Assembly: GCA_019638455.1 (NCBI GenBank)
Contig: JAHBTU010000006.1
Location: 1 to 64,000 of the forward strand
Origin: Saprospiraceae bacterium
Lineage (GTDB): Bacteria; Bacteroidota; Bacteroidia; Chitinophagales; Saprospiraceae
Length of the DNA stretch: 64,000 nt
Direction of reading: 5' to 3'
The notes below the pieces were generated by a model. That model was not told where the DNA came from. It searched no databases and saw only the letters and a program-made list of their open reading frames with translations. Shown here piece by piece: positions 24,856 through 33,304 of this stretch. The translations under genes were made by a program, and so were the position numbers. Each line of letters opens with the position of its first letter. The stretch's first letter is position 1.

Positions 24856-25199
24856 GTTTGAATGTGGCAGGTCAAGGTATACCCAGATTAAAGAGGATTT
24901 GAACCTGCCGGTTGGCAAGGCAGGGATTTCCTTGATTGATTTGTATGATTTTCAGAGGATTGCGAGCGCCGTTCGTTCAAAACCACCTTGTCAGACCCTG
25001 TGCTTAGGGGCCTGCCCAGCCAAGTGAAGCGGACGGGGCTGATTTGCGTTGACTATATATACTTCGCTCCGCCAAGTGTTGGGCATGGCTAAATGCGCAA
25101 TCTGCTAAAAATCAAGAACATCAATCATGGCCATCTGACAAATCCCAGCGAACCAAGGTATAAAATTGCTACTTTTCGCCGCACAAATCGAACAAGAAA
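24856..25199. other. Intergenic region with degenerate repeat sequence
   Basis: 344 bp without a gene. 24878-24965 contains degenerate AGGATTTGA/GATTTGTATGATTTTCAGAGGATT phrases of the kind scattered between Bacteroidota genes, and CTGCCGGTTGGCAAGGCAGG forms a short hairpin. 25070-25162 is copy B of the dispersed repeat. The next gene starts 37 bp after it. Confidence 0.5.
25070..25162 (+). repeat. Dispersed ~90-bp repeat, copy B
   Basis: Matches the minus strand of 5136-5225 (copy A): GCCAAGTGTTGGGCATGGCT versus GCCAAGTTTTGGGCATGGCT, and TGCTAAAAATCAAG and CAATCATG shared. It precedes the DUF5009-like gene by 37 bp, so both copies lie just upstream of a start codon in the same orientation as that gene. 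Confidence 0.75.
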
Positions 25200-26339
25200 A
25201 TGTCTGATGCCACTACTGCCCCCCGCTATCTCTCTGTTGATTTTTATCGCGGCCTCACCATCGCCTTCATGATTATCGTGAACACGCCGGGCACTTGGGA
25301 ACATGTGTACGCGCCCTTGCGCCACGCGGTTTGGCATGGTTGCACGCCCACCGACCTGGTGTTCCCGTCGTTCATGTTCATCATAGGGGTCTCGATGTGG
25401 TTTTCCTTTGCAAAATTCGACCGCCAGTGGTCGCCTGCCGCCGGGCTGAAAATCTTGCGACGCACCGCGCTGATTTTTCTCATCGGTCTTTTGATGAACA
25501 ATTTCCCGTTTTTTTGGAAAAACTGGGACTCGTGGCGCATCATGGGCGTGTTGCAGCGATTGGCGCTGGGCTATGGTGTGGCATCCGTGTTGGTGCTCAC
25601 ATTGCCTCGAAAGGCGTTGATGGTGGTCGCGGCGGGGATTCTGCTGCTCTATTGGGGCATTTTGAATTGGTTTGCGGCGCCGGGTGCCGACCCATACGGT
25701 GCAGAGGGGAGCGCCATTTTGCGGCTCGACGCATGGTTGTTCGGGGAAGCGCATCTGTACAGGGAAACCGTCGCGCCGGGGTTGCGGATTCCTTTCGACC
25801 CAGAGGGTTTGTTGAGCACCTTGCCTGCTGTCGTCACGGTGTTGTTGGGCTGGTGGAGCGGCGAGCTGATGAGCTGCCGCACGGCGCAAAAGGATTTGCT
25901 GGTGCGCGATTTGCTGGTTTTGGGGCTTATGGTGGGGTTCGCGGGGCTGGCTTGGGACTTGTTTTTTCCCATCAACAAAAAAATATGGTCGAGTTCATAC
26001 GTCCTCTATGTGGGTGGCCTCTCGATGCTACTGCTGGCGTTGAGTGTGTGGCTGATTGACATTCGCGGCTGGCGCAATGGGCCGGGTTTCTTTCTTGCTT
26101 TTGGTGCCAATCCGCTGTTTGCTTATATTTTTTCAGAAGTTTTGGTCATCAGTCTTTACGAAATCAGTTGGGGGACTGGCGAAAATGCGACCAACGCGCA
26201 GGCTTGGATTTACGACACGCTTTTCAGGCCTCTCGAAGGGGCGGAGTTCAGTTCGTTCCTCTTTGCCATTGTCTATACGCTGGTGTGCTGGTTGGTGTGC
26301 CGATGGCTTTATGTCCGCAAAATTTACATAAAAATATAG
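25200..26339 (+). CDS. DUF5009 / HGSNAT-like multi-TM acyltransferase-family protein
   Basis: 379 aa, about 10 transmembrane helices. Opens with RYLSVDFYRGLTIAFMIIVN and TPTDLVFPSFMFIIGVSMWF, the signature of the heparan-alpha-glucosaminide N-acetyltransferase-like family, including the His in AVWHGCTPTDLVFP. Later: GVLQRLALGYGVASVL, INKKIWSSSYVLYVGG, FGANPLFAYIFSEV. Family members transfer acetyl groups across the membrane to sugars; the acceptor is unknown here. Start MSDATTAPRYLS is immediately upstream of the conserved block. Followed 70 bp later by LD-carboxypeptidase, hinting at a shared role in cell-wall sugar/peptide recycling (inference). Confidence 0.85.
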   Translation: MSDATTAPRYLSVDFYRGLTIAFMIIVNTPGTWEHVYAPLRHAVWHGCTPTDLVFPSFMFIIGVSMWFSFAKFDRQWSPAAGLKILRRTALIFLIGLLMNNFPFFWKNWDSWRIMGVLQRLALGYGVASVLVLTLPRKALMVVAAGILLLYWGILNWFAAPGADPYGAEGSAILRLDAWLFGEAHLYRETVAPGLRIPFDPEGLLSTLPAVVTVLLGWWSGELMSCRTAQKDLLVRDLLVLGLMVGFAGLAWDLFFPINKKIWSSSYVLYVGGLSMLLLALSVWLIDIRGWRNGPGFFLAFGANPLFAYIFSEVLVISLYEISWGTGENATNAQAWIYDTLFRPLEGAEFSSFLFAIVYTLVCWLVCRWLYVRKIYIKI

Positions 26340-26409
26340 GAAGGCCCCGTCCTGCGCGAGCGCATGGATTTACGCTGCAATGGGCACGGTCTTTCTTCGT
26401 TCATCGTCC

Positions 26410-27456
26410 ATGAAACGCCGCGATTTTTTCACCCAAACCAGTTTGACAGGGTTGGCCGCCGGGCTTCCGCTTTCGTTGAGAATGATTGAAAATGTTTTTT
26501 CCGAACACAGGTCTTTGCTCAAGCCGCCGCGATTGCGTGCAGGGGCGACGGTGGCGCTCATTGCGCCAGCCAGCCCATTCACGGAGGAAAAATGGCTGAA
26601 AGCCCGTCAGAATTTTGAGTTGTTGGGCTTCAAAATCAAGGAGGGGCAGCACCTTCACGCCCAACGCGGCTACCTTGCCGGAACGGACGAGCAGCGTCTT
26701 TCCGACTTGCACGGCGCTTTTGAAGACCCAGATGTGGATGCGGTTTGGTGCATTCGAGGCGGCTATGGCTGCACCCGACTGCTTCCCCAAATTGACTTTG
26801 AGCGGATTCGGAAAAACCCCAAGCCTTTTATCGGTTATTCCGATGTGACGGCGTTGCATCTGGCGATTCAGCGACGGACGGGCTTGGTGACATTTCACGG
26901 GCCTGTGGCAGCGGCGGATTTTCCCGAGAACACCTTGCAGCACTTTCGCGCCGCGCTCATGGAGCCGATGGCCAACTATGAGATAAAAACCCCGAGCACG
27001 TTGACCGAGCTGCCCGGCGATGAGTTTAGGCCATTCGCGATTGCGCCCGGCAAGGCTCGTGGGAAATTGACGGGTGGCAATCTCTCATTGTTGGCCGCCT
27101 TGACGGGCACATCTTTTTCGCCTGTTTTCAAAAACAAAATTGTCTTTCTCGAAGATGTGGGCGAGCAGCCTTACCGCATTGACCGCATATTGACCCAGTT
27201 GCTGCAAGCCACCGATTTGAGCGCGGCAGCCGCGATTGCCTTGGGTGTTTTTCTCGATTGCCAACCCAAGCCCTCATCGCTTTCCCTGACTTTGGAAGAT
27301 ATGTTGCGCGACCGTCTCGGCGGGTTGGGCATACCCGTGATTTATGGATTGCCTTTTGGCCATGTGGCACACCAAGCGACTTTCCCTTACAACGTTGAGG
27401 CGGAATTGAACGTGAGCGACGGAACATTGACGCTGCTCGAAGCGGGCGTAAATTGA
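26410..27456 (+). CDS. LD-carboxypeptidase, peptidase family S66
   Basis: 348 aa starting MKRRDFFTQTSLTGLAAGLP, a Tat-type RR signal. Then the S66 fold: GATVALIAPASPF, DAVWCIRGGYGCTRLLPQID, FIGYSDVTALHLAIQ with the nucleophile Ser144, GKLTGGNLSLLAALTGT, IVFLEDVGEQPYRIDRILTQ with the Glu, and GLPFGHVAHQATFPYN with the His. Homologues (LdcA) remove terminal D-Ala from murein tetrapeptides during cell-wall recycling; a Tat signal would place this one in the periplasm, unlike cytoplasmic E. coli LdcA. It ends convergently 16 bp from paaC. Confidence 0.88.
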   Translation: MKRRDFFTQTSLTGLAAGLPLSLRMIENVFSEHRSLLKPPRLRAGATVALIAPASPFTEEKWLKARQNFELLGFKIKEGQHLHAQRGYLAGTDEQRLSDLHGAFEDPDVDAVWCIRGGYGCTRLLPQIDFERIRKNPKPFIGYSDVTALHLAIQRRTGLVTFHGPVAAADFPENTLQHFRAALMEPMANYEIKTPSTLTELPGDEFRPFAIAPGKARGKLTGGNLSLLAALTGTSFSPVFKNKIVFLEDVGEQPYRIDRILTQLLQATDLSAAAAIALGVFLDCQPKPSSLSLTLEDMLRDRLGGLGIPVIYGLPFGHVAHQATFPYNVEAELNVSDGTLTLLEAGVN

Positions 27457-27472
27457 GGGCGAGGGGACAATC

Positions 27473-28216
27473 TCACCACTCGTTTCCCGGGTACGTCCTT
27501 TGCAGGTGCTGCATTTCGGCAAGCATATAACCGAGATACTCCGTGTGTCGGCCTTCTTTGCCCCCGCTTTGCATCCAGTTGTTGTCGGGTTTTGTCAGCG
27601 TCGCCTCTTCGAGTATCGCGTTCACTTTGGCCTCCCACAAGGGTTTTATTTTGGACAAATCCGGCGCGATGCCTGCTTCGGCCATGAGGCGGTCGGCCTC
27701 GCTGGGCGTGGTCAATTCGCCGGTGAACATCCAAAGAGCGTCCACGGCGGCCTGCATTTTTTGGTGGCTCGTCTCGGTGCCGTCGCCGAGGCGCACCATC
27801 CATTCGGAGGAGTAGCGGAGATGGTAGGTGGTTTCTTTGAGCGATTTTTCGGCGATGGCGGCGAGGCGCTCGTCGCGGCTTTGGAGGAGCGCCTGATAGT
27901 TGTGAAAAGCGAAGGCATCGAAAAAAAACTGCCGTGCGATGGTGTACGCCCAATCGGTGTTGGGATATTCCACCAGTAGTGCGTTGTGGAATTGGTGCGC
28001 GTCGCGGAAGTAAGCGAGCGTATCTTCCGAACGGCCTTTGCCTTCGAGTTCGCCAGCATGGGTGAGGAGCATGCGGGCTTGGCCGAGCAGGTCGAGCGCG
28101 ATGTTCGTCATGGCGATGTCCTGTTCGAGCACGGGGCCATGGCCGCACCATTCGCCGAGGCGCTGGGAGAGGATGAGGGCGTTGTCGCCAAGTTGGAGGA
28201 GATATTGGAAGTGCAT
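27473..28216 (-). CDS. paaC: 1,2-phenylacetyl-CoA epoxidase subunit PaaC
   Basis: 247 aa. Helical ferritin-like protein of the PaaC family: LILSQRLGEWCGHGPVLEQDIA, ALDLLGQARMLL, QFFFDAFAFHNYQALLQS, ETTYHLRYSSEWMVRLGDGT and EMQHLQRTYPG at the end. PaaC is the structural, non-catalytic partner of PaaA in the epoxidase that starts aerobic phenylacetate degradation. The upstream paaB is separated by an 18-bp tandem array that abuts the paaC ATG; paaA, paaD and paaE are not in the window. Full length for the family. Confidence 0.9.
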   Translation of the reverse strand: MHFQYLLQLGDNALILSQRLGEWCGHGPVLEQDIAMTNIALDLLGQARMLLTHAGELEGKGRSEDTLAYFRDAHQFHNALLVEYPNTDWAYTIARQFFFDAFAFHNYQALLQSRDERLAAIAEKSLKETTYHLRYSSEWMVRLGDGTETSHQKMQAAVDALWMFTGELTTPSEADRLMAEAGIAPDLSKIKPLWEAKVNAILEEATLTKPDNNWMQSGGKEGRHTEYLGYMLAEMQHLQRTYPGNEW

Positions 28217-28377
28217 TCGATTGTGCCGATTGGTTCGATTGTGCCGATTGGTTCGATTGTGCCGATTGGTTCGATTGGGCCGATTGGTTCGATTGGGCCG
28301 ATTGGTTCGATTGGGCCGATTGGTTCGATTGGGCCGATTGGTTCGATTGGGCCGATTGGTTCGATTGGGCCGATTGG
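28216..28377 (-). repeat. 18-bp tandem array filling the paaB-paaC gap
   Basis: Nine head-to-tail units TTCGATTG(T/G)GCCGATTGG plus a partial unit; three carry T and six G at the variable position. Each 18-mer consists of two related 9-mers (TTCGATTGG/GCCGATTGG). The array begins on the first base of the paaC ATG and reaches the paaB stop codon, so the whole 166-bp spacer is repeat. Confidence 0.95.
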
Positions 28378-28382
28378 GCCGA

Positions 28383-28661
28383 TTACATGTGTTTCACCGC
28401 GTCGGGCAAGTCATAAAAAGTCGGGTGACGATAAATTTTATCATTGGCGGGGTCGAAAAAGGCTTCTGTGTCCTCGGTGGAGGCGTGGATATGCGCTGAT
28501 TCGACGACCCAAATACTGATGCCCTCGTTGCGGCGCGTATAGACATCGCGGGCGTTTTCGAGGGCCATTTGCGCATCGGCAGCGTGGAGGCTACCGACGT
28601 GTTTGTGGCTCAGCCCTTGTTTCGAGCGAATGAAAACTTCCCAAAGTGGCCAATCTTTCAT
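28383..28661 (-). CDS. paaB: 1,2-phenylacetyl-CoA epoxidase subunit PaaB
   Basis: 92 aa, normal PaaB length. Motifs: WPLWEVFIRSKQGLSHKHVG, SLHAADAQMALENARDVYTR, ISIWVVES and FDPANDKIYRHPTFYDLP. PaaB bridges PaaAC heterodimers in the epoxidase complex. Start at 28661 (MKDWPLWEV); upstream in-frame codons to 28697 are not conserved. No paaA precedes it: the next gene upstream is divergent, so the usual paaABCDE order is broken in this genome region. Confidence 0.9.
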   Translation of the reverse strand: MKDWPLWEVFIRSKQGLSHKHVGSLHAADAQMALENARDVYTRRNEGISIWVVESAHIHASTEDTEAFFDPANDKIYRHPTFYDLPDAVKHM

Positions 28662-28963
28662 AAAAATGGTGTGTGGTGTTGAAGCAGATGGCGGCAAAAC
28701 GGGTCATCGTCCCGTTCCCTTTACAGGTGGCAAAGGTAGAAAAGTTACGATCCACGACCCGCGACTTGGATTGGTATTCTTTTGGGAGTTGGGGAAAGCC
28801 GTACTTTTGGCCGCATTACACTTCGCGTCGTCAAGTTTTCAGGATATGTGAAGCCCTGGTTCATTCAAAATCAGGTAGAGCAATCACGGGTAGATGATAA
28901 ATCTTGGCGAATCACGGTGTGTTTTTTTTGCCAACTAACAATGCTGAACACAAAACATTGAAC

Positions 28964-29860
28964 ATGAAATTGAGATACGCTCTTACATTCCTGCTCGCTT
29001 TTTTTGTTTTTTCCTTAAATGCTCAAATCCGCTACGGGTTCAAGACCGGGCTGAATTTCGCCAAATTCAACAGCCCTTCGGAGACCGACAATGCGGGGAA
29101 CAGTTTGGAAAATTGGGACAACGTGACCGGTTTCCATGTCGGAGCCACTTTTGGCTACAACTTCACGGACAATTACAGCGTCCGCGCCGAGTTTTTGTTC
29201 TCCAAACGCGGAGCCAAGTACACCTTCGACGGGGAATCGTACAGGGTGTTTCGCTTTCCAAATGGTCAAACGCTGACCACTGGCAATTCGCGCTACCTGA
29301 TTAATGTCAACAACTCCTACATTGACATCCCCGTCGTGTTTGTGGCGCGCTGGGGTAGTTTTGAACTGTCGGGCGGCGGCTACGCAGGCTTCTTGGTCGG
29401 CTCCACAGGCGACGGCTCGCTGCGTTATTCCGGCAAAACGGTACCGCTCGGCAATACCGTCGTGAACGCGGAAACCGGCGTGACGGAACTAGTATGGAAC
29501 CTCAGTCACAACTATCGCAAGGACAAAGCGGGAGCCGGAGAAGGCCCCGGCATTGTCATTGCGAGGGTGGATGCACGCAACATAGAAACGCCCGCTACTC
29601 TCGGCGCCTATTACGATATTCCCGACACGCGAAAAGTGCTCTACAACACGCTCGACTATGGCTTGGTGGGCGGCCTTTCCTATTACCTGAGCAACTCGCT
29701 CTACATCGGCGCTCGCATCCAATATGGCTTGGCCGACATCACCAACAACGCTGCCGACCTCTCGAAGACGCAAATCAACGTGAGCGATGGCACCCTGATT
29801 TTCCGCGACGACAAGGACAAGAATTTTATGATTCAGGCATCCGTGGGTTTTAGTTTCTAA
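28964..29860 (+). CDS. Outer-membrane beta-barrel protein (PorT-like)
   Basis: 298 aa with signal peptide (MKLRYALTFLLAFFVFSLNA-Q). The mature part is a beta-barrel of about eight strands with alternating hydrophobic residues: GFKTGLNFAKF, TGFHVGATFGYNFTDNYSVR, SYIDIPVVFVARWGSFELSG, GLVGGLSYYLSNSLYIGARI and a C-terminal FMIQASVGFSF. This is the common Bacteroidota OMP_b-brl_2 type; function is usually unknown. Start at 28964 selected for the signal peptide. The 302-bp gap to paaB is a divergent promoter region without obvious genes. Confidence 0.82.
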   Translation: MKLRYALTFLLAFFVFSLNAQIRYGFKTGLNFAKFNSPSETDNAGNSLENWDNVTGFHVGATFGYNFTDNYSVRAEFLFSKRGAKYTFDGESYRVFRFPNGQTLTTGNSRYLINVNNSYIDIPVVFVARWGSFELSGGGYAGFLVGSTGDGSLRYSGKTVPLGNTVVNAETGVTELVWNLSHNYRKDKAGAGEGPGIVIARVDARNIETPATLGAYYDIPDTRKVLYNTLDYGLVGGLSYYLSNSLYIGARIQYGLADITNNAADLSKTQINVSDGTLIFRDDKDKNFMIQASVGFSF

Positions 29861-30036
29861 TGCACCGTGATTGGGGTTTGCCACAAAAGCTCAAAGACAC
29901 AAAAGTTGACCAATCATTTTTTTTTGGGGCCTATCCGGCGACCTCAATAAAATAGAACAACGATGTGCTTTTCCCCCATTCGGCAAACTGGGACGCTCAA
30001 CCCAAAGTAAATTTGAATACTGATTCTTGGCAATCA

Positions 30037-30085
30037 TTCGATTTTTACCGCCGAGCACATCCCGCGCCCGGCGGTAAAAATCGAA
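30037..30085. repeat. 17-bp perfect inverted repeat upstream of the S46 gene
   Basis: TTCGATTTTTACCGCCG (30037-30053) is perfectly complementary to CGGCGGTAAAAATCGAA (30069-30085), with a 15-nt loop. Its right arm runs into the first unit of the AATCGAACC array. It may terminate the preceding beta-barrel gene, but no clean T-run follows. Confidence 0.85.
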
Positions 30086-30241
30086 CCAATCGGCACAATC
30101 AAACCAATCGAACCAATCGGCACAATCGAATCAATCAAACCAATCGAACCAATCGGCACAATCGGCACAATCGAATCAATCAAACCAATCGAACCAATCG
30201 GCACAATCGAATCAATCGAACCAATCAAACCAATCCAACCA
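30080..30241 (+). repeat. 9-bp tandem array upstream of the S46 peptidase
   Basis: Eighteen consecutive 9-bp units: AATCGAACC, AATCGGCAC, AATCAAACC, AATCGAATC and one AATCCAACC. This is the reverse complement of the array at 28216-28377 as printed, but reads the same in gene-sense orientation. It stops 13 bp before the S46 ATG, so it covers the expected leader region. The interval 29861-30254 holds nothing else except the inverted repeat. Confidence 0.95.
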
Positions 30242-30254
30242 TTCGGCTACACAC

Positions 30255-32420
30255 ATGAAAAAACTGCTCCTTTCCCTCCTGTTCGCCCCCTGCTTTCTTT
30301 TTGCGCAGGGCGGCATGTGGCTCCCCTCCCTGCTCGAGAAGCAAAACGAAAAAGAGATGAAATCACTCGGCATGAAAATCAGCGCCGACGACATCTATTC
30401 CCCCGTAAAATCGAGCCTCAAAGACGCGATATGTCAGTTTGGCGGTGGTTGCACGGGAGAGATGATTTCTGCCGAAGGGCTGCTGCTCACCAATCACCAC
30501 TGTGGGTTCGGCGCCATACAGCGGCTTTCCACTTTGGAAAAAAATTATGTGGAGGATGGTTATTGGGCAAAAAACCGCAGCGAAGAGCTGCCCGCGCCGG
30601 GCATCACGGCAATGTTCGTCAATCGAATAGAGGACGTGACCGCACTGGCGTTGATGGGTGTCACGGAAAGCATGGCTGAGGCTTCGCGCCAGTCGCAAAT
30701 AGACAAAAACCTCGCGCAAATCCGCGTCAACACCAAAAAAGAGAAGTGGGAAGACATTCAGATTCGCCCCTTCTACAGCGGCAACCAATACTATTTGTTT
30801 GTCACCGAAACCTACAAGGACGTGCGGTTCGTGGGAGCGCCGCCAAGCAGCATCGGCAAGTTCGGCGCCGACACCGACAACTGGGTGTGGCCGCGTCACA
30901 CCGGCGATTTTGCACTCTTCCGCGTGTATGCCGACACCGCCAACCGCCCGGCGGACTACTCGCCCAACAATGTGCCTTTTCGCCCCAAAAAATTCCTCGC
31001 CATCTCGCTCGATGGCGTGGACGACGGCGATTTCACCATGGTTTTCGGCTTTCCCGGTCGCACCGACGAATACTTGCCGGAGGCCGCCGTGCGCCAAACC
31101 GCCGAAGTGCTCAACCCCGCCCGCGTCAATGTGCGCGACCGCGCCCTGAAAATCATGGACGGCTTCATGCGCGACGACCCTGCGGTGAAAATCGCCTACA
31201 TCGCCCGCCAATCCAGTATCTCCAACGCTTGGAAAAAGTGGCTTGGCGAAATGCAGGGGCTGCTCAAATATGGCGCATTGGAGAAAAAACGCAACTACGA
31301 GACCGAATTCACGCGCCGCATCGAGCAAAAAGCCGATTGGAAATACAAGTACGGGAACTTGCTCCCGCGCTTGCGCCAACTCTATCAAGACATAGAACCC
31401 TACGCGTTGGCCCGCGACTACTACTTGGAAGCCTGTGTGCGCAACAACCAAATTCTCGGCCTCGCCGCCAGTCTGAATAGTTGGATTGAATCGTACCACA
31501 AAAACGGGGAATCGTTTTTTGCCAACAAACAAAAAGAAGCCACCGCCGGGTTGGACGACTATTTCAAGGACTACCACCCCAAAGTGGATGAGGCCGTATT
31601 TGCTGGCGTGCTGGAAGTTTTTGGGGAAAATATGCGCGACGAATGGGGCGGGGCATTCGTAAAAATGGCCGCGAAACAAAACGGCGGCTACGCGGGCTTG
31701 GCCTCCAATATGTTCAAAAACAGTGTGTTGGCAAGCCAAGATAAAATGAACGCCCTCCTAAACGAAAAGCCAGCCACCATCGCCGAGACCTTGAAAAACG
31801 ACCCGGCTTACGTTTTTTGGAAAACCTTGCAGGACAATTACGCCGCCAACGTGCAGCCCAAAATCCAAGAACTCCAACCACAAATCAACACGCTCCAACG
31901 CCAGTACATGGCCGCCCAATTGGAAGTGTTCAAAGAAAAACGCTTTTTCCCCGATGCCAACAGCACCCTCCGCGTCACCTATGGCAAAGTGGACGATTAC
32001 TCGCCCCGCGATGCCGTGACCTACAAGGAGCGCACCTATCTGGATGGGGTGATGGAAAAATATGTGCCGGGCGACTACGAGTTCGATGTGCCCAAAAAAC
32101 TTGTCGAACTCTGGAAATCAAAAGACTATGGCCAATACGCCGATGCGCAAGGCCGGATGCCCGTCGCTTTCATCGCCACCAACCACACTACTGGCGGCAA
32201 CTCTGGCAGCCCGGCATTGGATGCCAACGGCAATCTCGTGGGCCTCAACTTCGACCGCGTGTGGGAAGGCACCATGAGCGACCTGCACTACGACCCGACT
32301 ATTTGTCGGAACATCATGGTGGATGCTCGCTACATCCTGTTCGTCATTGACAAATTCGGCGGCGCAGGCCACTTGGTGCGGGAGATGAAATTGGTGAAGG
32401 GGGGGAAGAAGAAGAACTAA
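30255..32420 (+). CDS. S46 family dipeptidyl-peptidase, DPP11-like
   Basis: 721 aa, full length. Signal peptide MKKLLLSLLFAPCFLFAQ, then GGMWLPSLL. Catalytic features: LLTNHHCGFGAIQ (His at 81/82), NWVWPRHTGDFALFRVYAD (Asp), and TGGNSGSPALDANG with Ser650. Arg668 in NFDRVWEG sits where, from memory, DPP11 has the Arg that recognises acidic P1 residues and DPP7 has Gly, so an Asp/Glu-specific dipeptidyl-peptidase is likely. Acts in the periplasm to release dipeptides for uptake. The last codons contain a G7 run; the 3' end is duplicated 5.1 kb downstream. Confidence 0.93.
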   Translation: MKKLLLSLLFAPCFLFAQGGMWLPSLLEKQNEKEMKSLGMKISADDIYSPVKSSLKDAICQFGGGCTGEMISAEGLLLTNHHCGFGAIQRLSTLEKNYVEDGYWAKNRSEELPAPGITAMFVNRIEDVTALALMGVTESMAEASRQSQIDKNLAQIRVNTKKEKWEDIQIRPFYSGNQYYLFVTETYKDVRFVGAPPSSIGKFGADTDNWVWPRHTGDFALFRVYADTANRPADYSPNNVPFRPKKFLAISLDGVDDGDFTMVFGFPGRTDEYLPEAAVRQTAEVLNPARVNVRDRALKIMDGFMRDDPAVKIAYIARQSSISNAWKKWLGEMQGLLKYGALEKKRNYETEFTRRIEQKADWKYKYGNLLPRLRQLYQDIEPYALARDYYLEACVRNNQILGLAASLNSWIESYHKNGESFFANKQKEATAGLDDYFKDYHPKVDEAVFAGVLEVFGENMRDEWGGAFVKMAAKQNGGYAGLASNMFKNSVLASQDKMNALLNEKPATIAETLKNDPAYVFWKTLQDNYAANVQPKIQELQPQINTLQRQYMAAQLEVFKEKRFFPDANSTLRVTYGKVDDYSPRDAVTYKERTYLDGVMEKYVPGDYEFDVPKKLVELWKSKDYGQYADAQGRMPVAFIATNHTTGGNSGSPALDANGNLVGLNFDRVWEGTMSDLHYDPTICRNIMVDARYILFVIDKFGGAGHLVREMKLVKGGKKKN
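32344..32410 (+). repeat. 67-bp direct repeat, copy 1 (3' end of S46 gene)
   Basis: Identical over 67 bp to 37493-37559, including the G7 run. It spans codons for IDKFGGAGHLVREMKLVKGG of the peptidase. After it the two copies diverge (AGAAGAACTAA versus AAGGAGGAAGTGA). Confidence 0.95.
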
Positions 32421-32434
32421 ACAGCATATGCAGA

Positions 32435-32622
32435 TAAGAGCGTGTCTAGAATTTAGTGCCGAGGCGAAAGTGAGCAAATTTTGTTTCAGGCAAGGCAAAA
32501 TTTGCAGGGCTTGACCCCGATTTGTCTGGGCATAGCCGGGTGCATCTGGCGAAAATTTTAACGCAGCATGAAACAAAATTTGCCGCTTGCAGCCCGGTGA
32601 TTGAATTCTATACACGCTCTAA
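32435..32622. mobile_element. MITE-like element with terminal inverted repeats
   Basis: AGAGCGTGTCTAGAATT (32437-32453) and AATTCTATACACGCTCT (32604-32620) are inverted copies with one mismatch. Inside, GCAAATTTTGTTTCA (32474-32488) and TGAAACAAAATTTGC (32569-32583) form a second, perfect 15-bp inverted repeat. No ORF of note lies inside. The nested structure of about 185 bp suits a non-autonomous element or a folded RNA; it lies directly after the S46 stop, at the edge of the duplicated-end island. Confidence 0.65.
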
Positions 32623-32636
32623 GTTAGAACAGCTCA

Positions 32637-33293
32637 TCACCGACCACAGGGAAGCCTAAATACAAACTGCATGAGACAGATGCGCTCTTTGGCACGAACT
32701 CTATCAACAAATGCCGGGGTGTTGCCCGCATCCCACTCCACCAAATTTTTTAGGTGATTCAACCAATATCCGCTTACACCCAATTCTATTTTGCCAATCT
32801 TTCTGTATAGCCCGACACCGCAGGTTATGCCACAATTGACTTTGGAAAGCGCATTGAATTTGTCAAAATCATCGAGCAGTGGCTGTTTGCTACGACTCAA
32901 CATGAAATCTATTCGCGGCCCAATCTGCAATTGCAATTTTGTCTTGCTTCTAAGGGGGTTGATATTGGCTAAAAAACCAAATGAACTATAATCAATGATA
33001 ACTTCTGAATACTGGCCAAAGTCCATCACCGCTTTTTCGGTAAATTTACCTCCGCTTCGATAAAACGTTGCCTCAGAGCTGACGGAAAATAATCCCTTGT
33101 TAAAATATTCTACTCCGATTCCGAGGGCATAACCGATAACTGGCGCATTGTCCAGTTTTTTTTCAGAAAGGGGGGATCGGACGAGCCACTCTAATTCAGA
33201 GTATGTGGCACCGACTTTCGCGAAGAGCGTTTGACCTATACTCTTAGTATGACAAACGCCTGTCAAAACGATAAAAAAAAAGGTTCTTGTCAT
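32637..33293 (-). CDS. Outer-membrane beta-barrel protein, 218 aa
   Basis: Signal-like N-terminus MTRTFFFIVLTGVCHTKSIG-Q, then beta-strand pairs: AKVGATYSELEW, IGYALGIGVEYFNKGLFSVS, EATFYRSGGKF, SSFGFLANINPLRSKTKLQL, GITCGVGLYRKIGKIELGVS and a C-terminal LMQFVFRLPCGR. Matches the general Bacteroidota small-barrel type. It starts 11 bp after the stop of the PQQ-like gene, so the two are probably co-transcribed. AT-richer codon use than the genes outside the island. Confidence 0.7.
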   Translation of the reverse strand: MTRTFFFIVLTGVCHTKSIGQTLFAKVGATYSELEWLVRSPLSEKKLDNAPVIGYALGIGVEYFNKGLFSVSSEATFYRSGGKFTEKAVMDFGQYSEVIIDYSSFGFLANINPLRSKTKLQLQIGPRIDFMLSRSKQPLLDDFDKFNALSKVNCGITCGVGLYRKIGKIELGVSGYWLNHLKNLVEWDAGNTPAFVDRVRAKERICLMQFVFRLPCGR

Positions 33294-33304
33294 ATCTGAT
33301 AAGG

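Noticed and set aside
28216..28377. CRISPR-like array of 18-bp repeats
   Set aside because: Repeats are contiguous with no unique spacers and no cas genes are nearby, so this is a tandem repeat.
30363..31739. 458-codon minus-strand frame inside the S46 gene
   Set aside because: The plus-strand gene carries the full catalytic motifs; the reverse frame has no family features.
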